Part shown: positions 50,234 to 62,643 of the stretch, in pieces | How the letters are laid out: every line of letters begins with the position of its first letter | Position numbering within the stretch: the first letter of the stretch is position 1 | NCBI RefSeq assembly: GCF_003171515.1 | Contig: NC_089397.1 | Span: 2,046,001-2,110,000, forward strand | Origin: Pyrenophora tritici-repentis | Taxonomy: Eukaryota; Ascomycota; Dothideomycetes; Pleosporales; Pleosporaceae | Length of the DNA stretch: 64,000 nucleotides | Direction of reading: 5' to 3' | Translations under genes and position numbers: made by a program | The notes under the pieces: generated by a model | What the model was told of the DNA's origin: nothing | What the model saw: the letters and a program-made list of their open reading frames with translations, nothing else | Databases searched by the model: none

Positions 50234-53044
50234 AGGGCACAACCCGCGAATTCACCCGGCGAAACCACGCCACACCGACACAGACAAATGCAGGTATGCT
50301 GGGTGAATGTGGCCAGAAGCTCGCCTTGCCACATTACAGCCTTAGAACGTGCATGGGAAGCAGACATAGACATAGTATGCATCCAAGAACCCTTTACTCT
50401 CACTGGAACCCGGACCTCTACACACCCAGGATTCCATATGATATCGCCAGTGATAAGCTGGAACAACCCCACAACGTGGGGAACTGACCGACCACGGGTG
50501 CTCACCTATACCCGTAAGAGCCCAAATATAAGGGCTAATCTTATACACCCACGCATCAGCCGGGATGTGCTATGGATCGAGGCCAACGGCTACCGCATAT
50601 TGAATGTTTATAGGCAGCCACAGAATGACTCAACATTTCAATACCTCACAACTTTAACGCCACCCCGTAACTGCCTTATAGGGGGTGACTTAAACGCCCG
50701 CCATGAACTTTTTGAGCCCGGCTCCACGTCGGCCAATAGGGGGGCAGAGATCGCCCGCTGGGCCACTCAGAACGACATACCCTACATTGGCGAGGCAGGT
50801 AACCCAACACATCGGGCAGGACACGTGCTAGATGTATCCTTCTCAAATATACCCTTCGCTAGAACGACAGTCCGCGAAGATATGTATACAGGGTCAGACC
50901 ATTTCACCCTAGTGACTGTCCTTCCAAGCCGAGGGAGAGCGGTGCTAGAACAGCATCACTACCGGGTCCACGAGAGAAACATAGATAGGTTTGCCGGGCT
51001 AGTTCAACTCTACACAGTAGGCGTACAGCCAATTAGCAATAGCGCCCCAGCGGACGTAATCGACGCAAGCATAGCTAGAATCACCCAAGCTATAGGAGAT
51101 GCAATGCACGCGGCGGGAACACCAAATAGAGAAAAAGGCCACTCCGCCCCATGGTGGACAGAGGACTGTAGAGTGGCGTATAAGCGGCATATCCAGGAAA
51201 AGTCGGACTATGGCCAATCCCCCTCAGAAGCCACCCGTGCGTTCCTAGCTACGGTACGAAAAGCCAAGAGAACGTACTGGCAGCAGCGCATAGACGGCTG
51301 TAATAACGACAAAGATCTATACAAGCTAGTAGGCTGGCATAAACTATCATTCGACCAACGGGACACCCCACTTGTAATCGAAGGTAGGACAATCACAGCA
51401 CCACTCGAGAAAGCTGAGGCACTTAGAGAGGCAATCCTCGACCGTTTTTCGGCGGAGGACGACCTCCTAGAACCACCGCCTCTTGACAACGACCCGCAAA
51501 CCACGCCACTACCATGGGACACATACATATCGATGGAGGAGACTGAACGCTACGTGATTGGAGTATCTAGCACCTCCCCAGGACCCGATCAGGTGACCGT
51601 CCGACTCCTAAAGGCATGCTGGGAACACATTAGACACCTAGTGCTAGGCATCTACCGGGCGTGCATGGAACAAGGCCACTACCCAGCCGCCTGGAAGACG
51701 GTAGAAGTGGCCATGATACCCAAAGTCGGGAAGAAGGATAAGTCCTCACCCAGATCAATGAGACCAATTGCCCTATCGTCCTGTCTAGGGAAGGGACTCG
51801 AGCGTATCATAGCAAGGCGCATAGCACACACAGCTATGGCTTTTGACATCCTAAGCCCACAGCACGGTGGAGCGCTGCCAAAACGCTCTGCGATGGACCT
51901 GGCGACCGCATTCACACACGACGTGGAGATGGCTTGGTCAAGACACGAGCATGTCTCTATGCTCACGTTAGACGTCCAAGGGGCGTTTGACGCGCTACTG
52001 AAAAACAGGCTACTACACCGAATGCGGCAACAAGGGTGGCCACCCCTACTCCGGAAATTTATCCAGAACTTCCTGTCGGAAAGGAGGGTGCGAGTACGCC
52101 TAGGCAATGTCACTACACCTGTACATCGAGTGGCCTGCGGCACCCCGCAGGGATCGCCGCTATCACCGGTCCTATACACCCTATACCTAGCTGAACTACT
52201 CAACCAGGACCGAAAACTCCGGTTCGGGTATGCCGACGACATCAACCTATACCGGGTCTCCCACTCTTTAGACGAGAACGTCGCACTGCTAGCAGAGGAC
52301 CTCAAATCTATCAATGAATGGGGAGCTGCGAACAAGATCACGTTTGCACCAGAGAAACGGGAGCTGATCCACCTCACGCGCCAGAAAGGACTACATGCGC
52401 CGCCAATCCAATTGGAAGATCAAACAATTCACCCTATAGCCCCTGCGCAGGGGGGAAGCCAGACTGCGCTGCGCTGGCTTGGGGTGTGGTTTGATAGGGG
52501 ACTAACTTTCAAGAAGCACGTCGCAGAAAGGGCGGCGCAAGCTAGGAAAGTAGCGAACCATCTCCGGAGCCTCGCCAACACAGCCCACGGCCCTCCAGCA
52601 GGATCGCTACGCAAGGCAGCCATAACATGTATCCTGCCCATACTACTATACGGAGCCGAAACATGGTACGAGGGCAGGACGAAGAACCCACGAATTGCAA
52701 GGGTTTCCCGTAAACCCACGGTCAGCACTAGGGTAGGCTGGCACCTAACCACGATAGATCAGGCACTAATAGCAGCCACGAAGGCAATCCTCCCTGCGTG
52801 GAGGACAACACCAAACGCAGTACTGCTAAGAGAAGCTGCGATGCCGTCGGCACAGGTGGCGCTAGAGGAGGCCAAGCTCCGCTTTGCAGTTCACCTACGC
52901 ACAATAGACGACAAGCACCCACTTACTAATAGAACTACACTGCCACTAGTCATACGAGGACGCGCAGCGGGCAACCGACGGATACCAAGATCGAAGGTTC
53001 AGCGCGTAGCACAACTGCTACCCGCCACACCCGAAACGTCCTAG
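50231..53044 (+). CDS. LINE ORF2: endonuclease and reverse transcriptase (937 aa)
   Basis: The N-terminal 230 residues form an EEP endonuclease: VCWVNVARSS, IVCIQEPF (Glu), LIGGDLNARH, GHVLDVSF and TGSDHFTLV (the SDH catalytic His). RT follows: SSTSPGPDQVTVRLLK, AWKTVEVAMIPKVGKKD, RPIALSSCLGKGLERII, LDVQGAFDALLKNRL, CGTPQGSPLSPVLY and FGYADDINLYR (YADD). The frame closes at 53044, and RNase H continues in another frame. Confidence 0.93.
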   Translation: MRAQPANSPGETTPHRHRQMQVCWVNVARSSPCHITALERAWEADIDIVCIQEPFTLTGTRTSTHPGFHMISPVISWNNPTTWGTDRPRVLTYTRKSPNIRANLIHPRISRDVLWIEANGYRILNVYRQPQNDSTFQYLTTLTPPRNCLIGGDLNARHELFEPGSTSANRGAEIARWATQNDIPYIGEAGNPTHRAGHVLDVSFSNIPFARTTVREDMYTGSDHFTLVTVLPSRGRAVLEQHHYRVHERNIDRFAGLVQLYTVGVQPISNSAPADVIDASIARITQAIGDAMHAAGTPNREKGHSAPWWTEDCRVAYKRHIQEKSDYGQSPSEATRAFLATVRKAKRTYWQQRIDGCNNDKDLYKLVGWHKLSFDQRDTPLVIEGRTITAPLEKAEALREAILDRFSAEDDLLEPPPLDNDPQTTPLPWDTYISMEETERYVIGVSSTSPGPDQVTVRLLKACWEHIRHLVLGIYRACMEQGHYPAAWKTVEVAMIPKVGKKDKSSPRSMRPIALSSCLGKGLERIIARRIAHTAMAFDILSPQHGGALPKRSAMDLATAFTHDVEMAWSRHEHVSMLTLDVQGAFDALLKNRLLHRMRQQGWPPLLRKFIQNFLSERRVRVRLGNVTTPVHRVACGTPQGSPLSPVLYTLYLAELLNQDRKLRFGYADDINLYRVSHSLDENVALLAEDLKSINEWGAANKITFAPEKRELIHLTRQKGLHAPPIQLEDQTIHPIAPAQGGSQTALRWLGVWFDRGLTFKKHVAERAAQARKVANHLRSLANTAHGPPAGSLRKAAITCILPILLYGAETWYEGRTKNPRIARVSRKPTVSTRVGWHLTTIDQALIAATKAILPAWRTTPNAVLLREAAMPSAQVALEEAKLRFAVHLRTIDDKHPLTNRTTLPLVIRGRAAGNRRIPRSKVQRVAQLLPATPETS

Positions 53045-54035
53045 CCAGCCCTCACTTTTCAGACGGGTCGAGGCAGGATCCAACGCAAGGGCAAGGAAAG
53101 GACATTGCTGCCCAGAATTTCACCATCTGGTGGGAGTCTCTTGGACAAGAGACAATCACTGTCTTCTCAGACGGGTCTGAACAACAAATCAACGGTACAA
53201 GGGTGGTCACTTACGGGTACGCTATATACCAGGGCCAGGCCGCCGTGGCGACTGGACAAGGCTCACTAAATGCCCTTAGCCACGTCTTCGATGCGGAGGC
53301 TATAGGCGCGTGCAGAGGACTCAAACACGCACTACAACTCTCACTGCCTAGTCAGAGGGAGATCGTACTTTGCATAGACAGCACTTCGGTAATATGGGGC
53401 ATACGCGGAACCGCCCCTACCTCCTCCCAATGGGCGTTCCTCCAAATCCATGGAGCTATGGAGGCCTACAACGTGAAAACGCGGTGGGCGCCGGGACACA
53501 TGAAGATTGTTGGAAACGAGCTCGCCGACCAGCTGGCTGACAGCGAGGCCAAAGACCCGCACCAGCCATACGGCATGGCCGCCTCCCCCACAAGATCCGG
53601 TATACGAACAGTAGGCCGCCGCCTCCTCGAACATACAAGGGACACTTGGTGGCAGGATAAGAGCAGTAGGCTATCAGCATGGTACACGCAATGGCAGCTG
53701 CCATACGATACTAGGCGCACGCCCGCAGCGCTATGGCTACCCCGAAGGATACTCGCGAAAGTCCTTATGATACGCTCAACGCATGGCGACTTTGAATGGT
53801 ACCACCGAAAATTCAACCACGAGGATACCTCGAAATGCCTATGCGGCAGGCCCAAGACGCCAGAACACCTAGTGTTCTGCAAGAGAGCCACAACACACTT
53901 CAAGAAGTGGCCTCTACGCCCCATCGTGCCCCTCGCACAAGACAGGAAGGCCTAGCGTACCTCGCGCAATTAATAGACCAGCCACAAGAGTTCGAGACCT
54001 TCGTGAAGGTAACGAACTCCTTCTATGACGAGTGA
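53045..54035 (+). pseudogene. LINE ORF2 C-terminal part: RNase H and zinc knuckle, frame-broken
   Basis: From about 53041 the frame shifts by one base and reads ITVFSDGSEQQ, AEAIGACRGLKHAL, IVLCIDSTSV and VKTRWAPGHMKIVGNELADQ, a complete RNase H set (D-E-D-D). A CLCGRPKTPEHLVFC zinc knuckle follows. A second shift near 53930 moves the last part (FETFVKVTNSFYDE) into a third frame that stops at 54035. These two breaks suggest this LINE copy no longer encodes a full ORF2. Confidence 0.88.
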
Positions 54036-54459
54036 TTTCTATTTTTGAATTTCACAAAGACCCGCTGAATTCCTTGGCATTATTCAGTGTAGGATTCGCG
54101 GCAGAACGCCGCATAGATGCCACAACCCACACGCTCTCTTTCAAACTTTTCATTATATCTCAAACTGCCTCTTGTTACTTTTTCGTTTCTCTCTCTAAAA
54201 AGCAGTTACTGTACTGCATCGATCAAAGGCGCAAGCCACGAAATACTAGAATATTGTAGGAAAACGGCTTCAAATGGCGGGAGTCCTTTTCACGAACATG
54301 TATATAGGCAGGACATCACTCCCCTTAGATACAAAACACCTAGGAATAGGTTCCACGAGGCAAGTGCGACAGCACTACAAGACCACTGCGGGACCCGCCC
54401 GAATACCCTATGGGAGGTTACAGATAGGGCGTTAAACCATAATCAACATCAACATCAAC

Positions 54460-55332
54460 CCAGAGCTACATTACGTGGCCGCAGCGTCAACCTCCCACAA
54501 AAATTTAGATAGTACAAGTTGATCGCAAGCATCTAGTTACTACACTACTACGTTTTTATGAATATTGAGCTATTGTGTGGCGTTGTACGGCTTCAAATTT
54601 GAGATCGCTGAGATGGTGTTCGCGGGGCGTTGCGCGAATCCGGGCGTTGCGCGCACGGGCACGTTAACCTTCTACTCGCTTGAATAGAAGTCATCTTAAC
54701 CGTCACATATCGCCACCAGTAGCAGACGTTTGGAGAGTCGAATAGGCAGTATAGCAACGATAGAGGCAGGTGCACCAATCATTAGAGCTTTAGGAAGTAG
54801 CCTTCTGTAACTCTCCTGCAATATCATTCTATCTACCTATGCTTAACAGCCAGATCGGCTTGATCGAAATCCATTCTGTGTATTCTACAAAATACGATAA
54901 AACTCATCGTGTACTTGTACTCGTAGCCACTCTTTAGAAAGATTGGCGTCGCTGCTCTCGTCCTTTTGCCTATAGGAGCTGACAAAGTTTAAAGATGCTG
55001 CTGTCGGCCATAAGGGCTGCGAAACTGATGAAGGTGGAGAAAACGTGCGTGAACTTGTTGTATTGGAGCTACGGGAGAAGGGAGAATATCTATGGTGCGC
55101 GCACGGAGCAGCTGACTAATCAGTGCCTGGCCAATCAGAGCACGGGAAGCCTGATTCACCGTGAATACTAGTGAAGGCTCTCACCGCGTCTCGACAGAAA
55201 CTCCTTGAATTATTGAGAAAACGAAGGGGTCAAGTTCCCGGCTTAGCTGACTTCCCCTAGGATATACATTGGTTATGTATGTAAGGAGAGCTGGGAACCT
55301 TTGTTTAGGAAAGTTGCGGTTATTACTAGGTA
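54460..55332. other. non-coding stretch
   Basis: No gene found. Near 54608-54665 a GC-rich motif GGGCGTTGCGCG repeats about 24 bp apart, resembling a transposon end but with no partner seen. Confidence 0.35.
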
Positions 55333-55586
55333 TGTTAGAAAATATTGAGAAGCTGACACTATTAGTAGTAGTATGACTACCTAACAGAGCGCTCTCTAAG
55401 GCACAACGGTAGTGGTGGTACAGATTCGTATTGTATTGACTAAGGAGCTATTCACACGTTCGTAGATCCGTGTTGCGTGCAGCTGCGTCCAAGCTCCCCG
55501 CTAGGACCCACCTGCACGTGTCACCAATCATGTGACTACTCCTCCGCTTGATACCACCAAGTCACTTACGGACTGTATTCTCAACA
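55333..55586 (-). repeat. possible solo LTR, distant relative of the element D LTR
   Basis: It runs from TGTTAGAAAATATTGAG to GTATTCTCAACA. It shares TAGTATGACTAC and GTATTGTATTGACTA, in order, and the last nine bases with the 32504 LTR. No clear target duplication (AGGTA and TATCC). Confidence 0.5.
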
Positions 55587-57608
55587 TATCCTATATATAG
55601 TGGCTCCTACGGCAGCCCTGGCTGTGGCAGACATGCTCCAGGGTGCACCTCGTCGAAGTCGTCGTCCTCGCAGCTCAGCCAGCCCGTGTTGCGGGACGCT
55701 GTCACGCAGAGCGAGACGGTAGTGGGGCCACGGCGCGCATCGTTTATTGATGCGAGGTGGCGGAGACTCTGGTCTGGGGCTGTCTGATACCCATGCCCGT
55801 CGAGACAACCATAAAATCACGGCAAAATGGGTTTTGGCTGAAGCTGGTGCAGGGTACCATCAACCTTGTAGCCGCCCAGCTCAGTTGCCATTTCGATGCG
55901 TTCCTGGGCCCCGAAGGCCTGAATGATGGCTCCATTTCCAATTGGCAATAAAAATCGTGGAGAAGTGCTGGATCCGGCAGATCGACCGCCGCAACTGAAC
56001 ATGGCCTACCTAGGTAAGTTAGAGCTTAATGACGATTCACTCGACCAGGCTAGGGGTTCTCTTCGATCGCAGATTTGCTGCGTCGATGTAATCATTGGAG
56101 GACTTTTGGCTGCGGTAGTTTTGGGAGAGGTGCCTCGGTTCGACTGTACCATGGTACCAGTGTCAGTACCGTATTTTGAGCGCACACTGTGACTCACCCA
56201 GGGAGTATATCTTCAGAGCTGAAGATACCCGATATTCTACACTCCAAGACAAACATCATGGCGAGCGATCCTATCAGCCCAGCGATCAGCAACGGTGCCA
56301 TGGCACCTCCCGACATGATCCCGTGTTTCCCTGCTCGCATAAGCTCCTTTTTCGGCATACACAAGGTCGCCAACGTCACCGCCGCTCTCTTGATCGAGAA
56401 AAACAAAGCCTCAGAGTCTATGACCTGTACCTCAGCGAGCACGGAACGACGCCTCCTAGTCGCTGCGTTGGAATGGCTCTGTCGTAGTTGACACTGACAA
56501 GTCGGACAAGAAGATGTAGCACTTGTGCCGCGATCTTGTATCTGTCGATGCAGCATGCAGGTGTGTTGCTGCAGAGGTACTGCATGTTATCATGAGCTGC
56601 CTTTTTAACGCAGAACTGGAGCTTTTTGTGACCTTTTTTTCGGCGCATGTTTTCGCTTACTAGTATCCGACAAGGACCTTTCAGTCGATCCATCTGTGCG
56701 ATAGGATGGTTTAGGATGATATCGGTTTGCCGCGAAAGTTTGTTAGGCCTGCCCAACTCGTCGAGGTAGAGAAGCCACATGCCGCTTGCGGCTTGAGTTT
56801 GGCCAAGGAACGATGGGGCAGGAACTGCTTTTTCGAGAGTAATATGGTCGGGACCGAGCACATGAAGCTCAAGCTCGACTACGATCAAGGCAGTAGCACC
56901 AGAGAGATGTATTGCCAAGAAGATTATGTAGTCTCTGATACCAGCTTATCTTCCATCCAGATGAGTGGATGCTATTTCTAGATTAGGTATACGGTGTTAG
57001 ACGTATTTTTACCATTTAGAGCTGCGGTTAGCGGACCCTCTTCCAGAAAACTCTGTTACGTACCTCCGCCGCAAGCACGCCTGACAAGTGGCAACTGCAT
57101 TGTTACAGAGAGTATCGTATTAACTCAAGTCGATCGAAATTTGCGGCTGTTTCATTCTGCTCTTCTCCACTCCTCGATAACTACACATTTCTACCGCAGC
57201 ATCCTCGTAAGCTGAGCCTTTGGGTGGGTGATTAAGGTCCAAGGCATGCTTTACAAACTTTCGGTCACGTGCTGGGACTTATGACTTGCGCAGCACCATT
57301 TGTACGCCAAAGGAATTACTTGTCACATGTTCGCACTCACTCTTAGCTCTAAGGTTTCGAACGCCGTGGAATGTCACCTAGTTATGATTGGCCAGTTTAG
57401 ATAAACCCCACTTTTCTAAATTCCCAGTCCTGCTTAGCCAGCGCGCAACCTGTCGCTTCGCTACATCTCACCGCTCACCGTGGTCTTAACTCATGGTTTG
57501 AGCTCACTTTCACTTTCTTATTCAGCAAAACCACACTACTTCAGCTTGCTATGCTATGCGATAACTCTGAACACTTTCTCCCAGTTCAAACCCGCTTTTT
57601 CCTGCGCC
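55587..57608. other. region with short unassigned frames
   Basis: Several overlapping short frames occur on both strands. A minus-strand frame at 56194-56556 has one hydrophobic helix (MAPLLIAGLIGSLAMMFVL) and may be a remnant of a membrane protein. I recognise nothing firmly and would not annotate a gene. Confidence 0.35.
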
Positions 57609-58180
57609 ATGGCCGACCTAGCAACTGAACAAAAACCAAACGACAATGGATCTTATGAAAACGACTCCACCGAGCTAAGTGGCTCTCACCATAATGACGA
57701 CCACTCCGACGAAACCGCCCCGCGCGACCGCATCATTAGCGTCCTCCCTCCGGACAACGACACCACCGTCGCCTACGTGGGCTCCTGCATCACGGACAAT
57801 TCCAGCAGTGCTCGAGAAGATGGCGACAACGACAAAGACCATGGGGCCAAAGTCAACAAATACCATGTTCACATCGAGGAGGACAATGATGGCAAACACT
57901 ACCTCATATTCTTTGGTAACCCTAGCGCGACGGAGTGCGACGAGCCCGAGTCAACATCTGTTCTCCAGTCGCCTTCCGCACCTGGCCCGTTCAAACACTG
58001 CCGCATGACCATGTCTGAAGGCAAGCAGAAGAGCGTTACCTAACAAAAAGGAAGCGACTGTCATCACCCGCATCAAGGTGCCCTTCTTCCAGCTCGCCCA
58101 TCAACAACAATGGCGACGACAGCATCAAATTAGAGGGCCGGGCGTTGTCGGTCGAGTCTTACCCCGAAGAATTGGTCTAA
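57609..58180 (+). CDS. small acidic hypothetical protein
   Basis: From ATG 57609 (MADLATEQKPND) the frame is open to 58043, about 144 residues. It is rich in Asp, Asn and Ser with DNDGKHYLIFFGNP near its centre. A second open stretch in another frame (58047-58180: KRKRLSSPASR to SYPEELV) looks coding and could follow a small frame change or splice. A T/C-rich stretch upstream suits a fungal promoter. No domain is recognised; expression is unknown. Confidence 0.35.
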
Positions 58181-59595
58181 GTGTTAGATCTCCAACACTA
58201 AGACAAGCATACAATGAGACGGGGCTTGTGCTTCATGTAGCTTGGGTTCAGTTGACGGGCTGGGCATAGTTGTATATACTATCAGCAAATCTGGAACAGG
58301 AATTGCATGGAGTAGGGTGGGAATCCCGCAGATGAAAGACCGGTTGATAATTATATCATGTTTGTCATGATGAGGACAGCCAATCAGTGAACTCAATCAT
58401 GCTCAATATTTTCTCTCATCTTCTCCCTCCAGGCTCTCACACGTCCCTCCTTCTGGTCCTATTTGTCCCCCACTGCACGCTCAACTGATGCCCCCTACTA
58501 GGGTATGCCTAGCTATTCCCCTCAACTTCTTTGTCCTTCTCGTCTCTTTCTCTTTCACAGATGTTGAGTGAATGTTGCCGGATGGGGCTCCGCGGATGGC
58601 GACGTGGCAAGACTTGAATATCCCACGTAGAAACTTGCTGAACGCCGCCTTGCACCTTGAGAGGCTCTAAAAGAGCCGCAAGCTCCTCGGTGGGCTATAA
58701 GTCTAGCGTTAGGTGTACCTCAATGCCCTCCAGATACAAATGCGTGTAGGAAGGCGCCATATCTGCAGCGAGACGCTGCACCACTCCTGCGACGTGTAAA
58801 GATCTTGATGTAACGTACTGACTGCAATGCTTATTCAGGCGAACCCACGAGAAAAACATCCCGTCAGATTCTTTCCTGTGGTACTACCCTTTACACGGGC
58901 ATCTTAATGCGCATTGCATTTATCTAGTAGCGACATTTGTGTGGTATGCTTTTTTATTTTGGTACAGACATGTTTTTTGTCTCTCGGGATAACAAGTCCT
59001 GGAAAGCGCCTGCGAATGAAATATTGGCTACTGATTCTCTAGGCTAGATCCAGCCCTTGTAATGGAGGCGCAGGAATTTCTCACTAGCGACGAATGCCTG
59101 GAAGAAAACCTTTATAAGGACGCTCGTTACGGATTTCGTGAGCAATATCTTGCCCCGGATGCTGCAAACTTAATAATAGATTGTCTCTTGCCTTGCTGCA
59201 AGGTCGGAAAGAAATTAGACCTCCATTACCCCAGCAGCGAGTGCTTGATGACATTTTACTGAATTTTCTTAAATTTTCTAGCGGCTGCATCTGATACTGT
59301 CAATTTGTTGCCCTCGGCAAATAACTACCTTCGATTGAGTGGGGGTTTGATCACTATTACGAGATTTGCCAGATATACCGTTCCAGAAGGTTTTGCGTGT
59401 ATCTTTAGCAGAAAATACGCGATAAAAAAGATAGAAGCGATTCCATAGAACCATGAGGTCATGAATGAGTATACTAGATGGATAGTGAAAGTCTGAAATA
59501 CTATTCAGCGGCAAACTGGAATGACGAGAGTATCCTACGACTAAAAGTTACCTGCAAAAAGGTCGAAAATAGTCTTATCTACAACCCAGATATTC
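58181..59595. other. non-coding stretch
   Basis: Only one frame is worth naming, 59062-59262 on the plus strand (66 aa, MEAQEFLTSDECLEEN), with no recognisable domain. Otherwise I see no gene or repeat. Confidence 0.35.
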
Positions 59596-60041
59596 TGTAG
59601 CTACCTAGAGGGTCAGTTTCACCTTCGTCGCCTCAACTTGAGTTTGGTACGCCAAGGATGAGTACCGTGGTACTGTAAAGGAGATAGAAAGCGCGCGCGA
59701 AGAGTCCATCTACCGTACCTCTCACAGCAACAGAACGAGCCGCGCGACTATCAAAGCAAGGCTCGCAGTCAAGAGCATTGCAGTATACACCCTCACCAGA
59801 AACCGCCGAAGGGAGTTTCAGAAACTCCACGAGATTCGCCTACGAGAGTATCTCCGGAGATAACCCACTTCTCCTCATCATCAAGGCCTGTAACGGGGTG
59901 AGTAGAGGAGGGGGACTGCGTTGCATTGTGTAGCTATGGAGGAACTGCAGCTATATAGGTGTGTGTGATGAGAAAGTGTGGTAGCGATAGCCGTACCCAA
60001 CTCTCACCCAAGTCGGTCTTGGCAAGGCCCAAACCGTTACA
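59596..60041 (-). repeat. 3' LTR of element E
   Basis: The inner end, AAACCGTTACA at 60041, abuts CTCCCCCCC, which on the minus strand is the purine tract GGGGGGGAG. The outer end is estimated at TGTAGCTACC (59596), making TGTA...TACA termini; without the 5' LTR this cannot be confirmed. Confidence 0.6.
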
Positions 60042-60056
60042 CTCCCCCCCAGCTGC
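60042..60056 (-). other. polypurine tract of element E
   Basis: The minus strand reads GCTGGGGGGGAG next to TGTAACGG, the LTR start. This is the normal priming position for plus-strand DNA. Confidence 0.75.
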
Positions 60057-60074
60057 CGTGATCAACAAAGCTGA

Positions 60075-61835
60075 CTAGTGCCAGTGCCATAGCTCGGTTG
60101 GTTCTGGTGTGTTTACCTGAGTAGTAAGAAGCTGGCGAACATTTTCAAGCCCTAGCTGTCTCACAAACTCGGCGTGTTTCTGCCTTATGAGGGACTTTGT
60201 GAGTCCATCTGCAGGCATCTCTGCTGTAGGGCACCACTCTACCCAGAGCCTTCCTTCCTGTACCTCCTGTCTTACCCACATCTGATGGGTGTCTATGTGT
60301 CTTAGCTTCATGTGAAGCCGTTCGTGTTCTTTCTTAACGATCCCGACCGTCTGCTCGTTGTCGCAGTAGATCGTTGGTTGAATCTCCGGGTCGAACTTGA
60401 TATGCTGGAAGACCCGGGTCCACCATTCCATCTCTCCTCCGGTTGCTGATAGAGCTATCAGCTCAGCCTTAGTTGTCGACTTCGTAACGGATCTCTGGCG
60501 GGTAGCCTTCCAGTCGATAGGCACCCCATAGAGCTTAAATAGATACCTATGAGATGATTGACGACTTTCCACATTGCCAGCAAAAGCTGCATCAGATGCT
60601 CCATAGAAGAGAGACTTGTCCCAGACGTAGGACGAGTTCTCAGCTATCTGCTGGCTAGCTCTAATCGCTAGATGTCTTGTTCCATACAGGTATCGCCAGA
60701 CATGCTTTACTGCCGATACGTGCTTCTGCCCAGGGTTCTGGAGATGCCGGGCCAGTACGGAGTGGGCTCGTACCACATCCAGCCTCGTGAACGTCGTGAT
60801 ATACGCCAGCGATCCAACCAGCTGCTGGTACAGCTGAGTACGCTGGTTACTCGTATCCTCGGTTGACTGGGCCAGAGAGTTCTCTACGAGCGGGACTGCT
60901 GGATATCTCCCCCCTAACTTCTGATCTAAGTCATACTTGTTGACTACCTTCTCAATAAATGAGTCCTGTGTTAGCCAGATCGTTCCTGCTGTCTAGTCTC
61001 TCAGAACTCTGATCCCAAGGAACCACTTGAGCTCTCCAAGCTTTCTCAGGTCGTATACCGCCTCCAGTCGTCTCTCAAATTCCTGATGATCATCAAGGTG
61101 ACCCGGATGTACCAGTACCACGATATCATCAACATAGAAGAAGACTATCAGTCTCTCGTTGGTAAACAAGCAAGGAACGTCCTTAACTGATTTCAGACCC
61201 AACTTAATCAGCGTCTCCTTCAGGTACTTGTACCAGAGAAGAGGCGCGTCTTTCAGCCCATAAAGAGCTCTCTTAAGCTCGAGTACCTTGCCAAGCTCTT
61301 CTACGTACGGATCTAGAGTCTGTACGTAGACTAGCTTCTCAAGAGGTGCGTTCAAAAACGCGTTTAGCACATCATACTGATATGCTTTTAGGCCAAACGC
61401 TGCCGTAAGAGCCATGAGAAATCTGAACACTCGTGCGGCCAGCGTGGCTGCGTACGTGTCGCCCCAGTCCTCCTGGAGGTCTCCTCTCACAACAAGCCGA
61501 GCCTTGTACTTGTACAGAAGTCCGTCTTCATCGAACTTGTACGTGAATACCCACATCAAGGGCAATCTCTGGCTATCAACCACTATGGCTGACGTTGTCT
61601 TGAAGCAGCCCTTTTCACGACAGCTCTTGAATTCTTTCGCTGCTGCCGCTTTAAATTCCTGTCCAAAAGGGTGCTTCTCTAGGTCTTTCCATCTCTTTGG
61701 CGGAGGCGGAAGCTCATCCCTGTGTAGCCGTGATTTCTGTGGCTCTGTTTGCTGAAGTGCTTCGGCGAACGCAACGAAGTACGTGCCGAGTGTCTTCCTC
61801 TGTCTTTTTCCCGTCAGAACGTTCGACTTACTGAC
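60075..61835 (-). pseudogene. element E pol, RT and RNase H, with an in-frame stop
   Basis: One frame runs from 61835 to 60075, cut by a single TAG at 60995-60993. RT: MWVFTYKFDEDG, YQYDVLNAFLNAPL, ALYGLKDAPLLWYKY, VFFYVDDIVVLV, ELKWFLGIRVL. RNase H: ASDAAFAGN, STTKAELIALSAT, IYCDNEQTVGI, PADGLTKSL. The upstream stop TAA at 61838-61836 separates it from the integrase-linker frame. Confidence 0.9.
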
Positions 61836-62643
61836 TTAACCGCTAATCTCCTCACGTCTTGGAGCGTTGTTCAATCGTCGATCTGGTGCCTCTGCTTCGA
61901 CTGGTATCTGCTCCCGACCTCGCGGCATCTCGACTGTTTCCAGCTCGGGCTCGGGCTCGGGCATCGATTCTGGAGTGCTCTCAGGTGTTGGAAACGTCCG
62001 AGACGTATCCTTGGCGTGGTCTGTTCGAGCGGCTTGCTCGGACCGGCTCGGACCACTCCAGTCTCTTTGCGCCGACTTTAGGAGCAGTTCTATCTCCTGG
62101 TCGGTTTCTTCTAGTTGTTCTGGAACGTCTAGTATCGTCAACACCTCTCTCAGAGTCTGTCGATCTGGGTAGACAGGCTCAGTTCCATTATTAGACATGA
62201 AGACGACGTCTCTCGTCCTGAGGACTCGTCCTAAGGACTCGTCCCAATGCTGGCATCCATACTCGGTATATGTTCGTGGAGTCATATCCAACCAGCTGTC
62301 CAATCAGCGCGCGAGATTCGAGCTTCTCTCCATGCTTCAGCTTGTTGTTTAGCACGTAGGCTCGTGCTCCCACAGCATTGAGGTGAGCTGCCGATGGCTT
62401 CTGTCCACGTACAACCTCGTACGGGGTCTTCCATCCGAGTGATTCGACGGGTGTTCTGTTAAGCAGATAGACTGCTACTAGGCAGCACTCATTTGAAAGC
62501 TCCATTGGTAGTCGTCCATCAATCCTGATCGCTCTCGCTCGGATCACGATCATCTTTCCCGCCTGTTCTGATAGGCCGTTCTGCTCCTCTATGTACTCAG
62601 CTCGGGGTTCCACAATAATACCGAGTGTTGGTTGGCTTTGCAC
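61836..62643 (-). pseudogene. element E integrase C-terminal part and linker
   Basis: Two overlapping frames: 62643-62191 (EPRAEYIEEQNGLSEQAG, then LLNRTPVESLGWKTPYEV) and 62303-61836 (GRVLRTRDVVFMSNNG, then an acidic Pro/Glu-rich linker). The change of frame coincides with a 13-bp unit, GGACTCGTCCTAA-like, repeated in tandem at about 62217-62243. Confidence 0.8.

Larger units (their letters stand above)
48421..54450 (+). mobile_element. Tad1-like LINE (non-LTR retrotransposon)
   Basis: Two ORFs in the order of Tad1-type LINEs: ORF1 with zinc knuckles; ORF2 with apurinic-type endonuclease, reverse transcriptase, RNase H and a C-terminal zinc knuckle. The 5' end is not sharply defined. The 3' UTR may end in AATCAACATCAACATCAACC (54440-54459), a short simple repeat as some LINEs have in place of poly(A). 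I could not identify target duplications. Confidence 0.85.

Noticed and set aside
54600..54665. Terminal repeat of another DNA transposon
   Set aside because: The GGGCGTTGCGCG repeats are suggestive but no partner end, duplication or transposase is nearby.
56194..56918. Minus-strand membrane protein gene
   Set aside because: Frames are short and overlapping and no family motif could be recognised.
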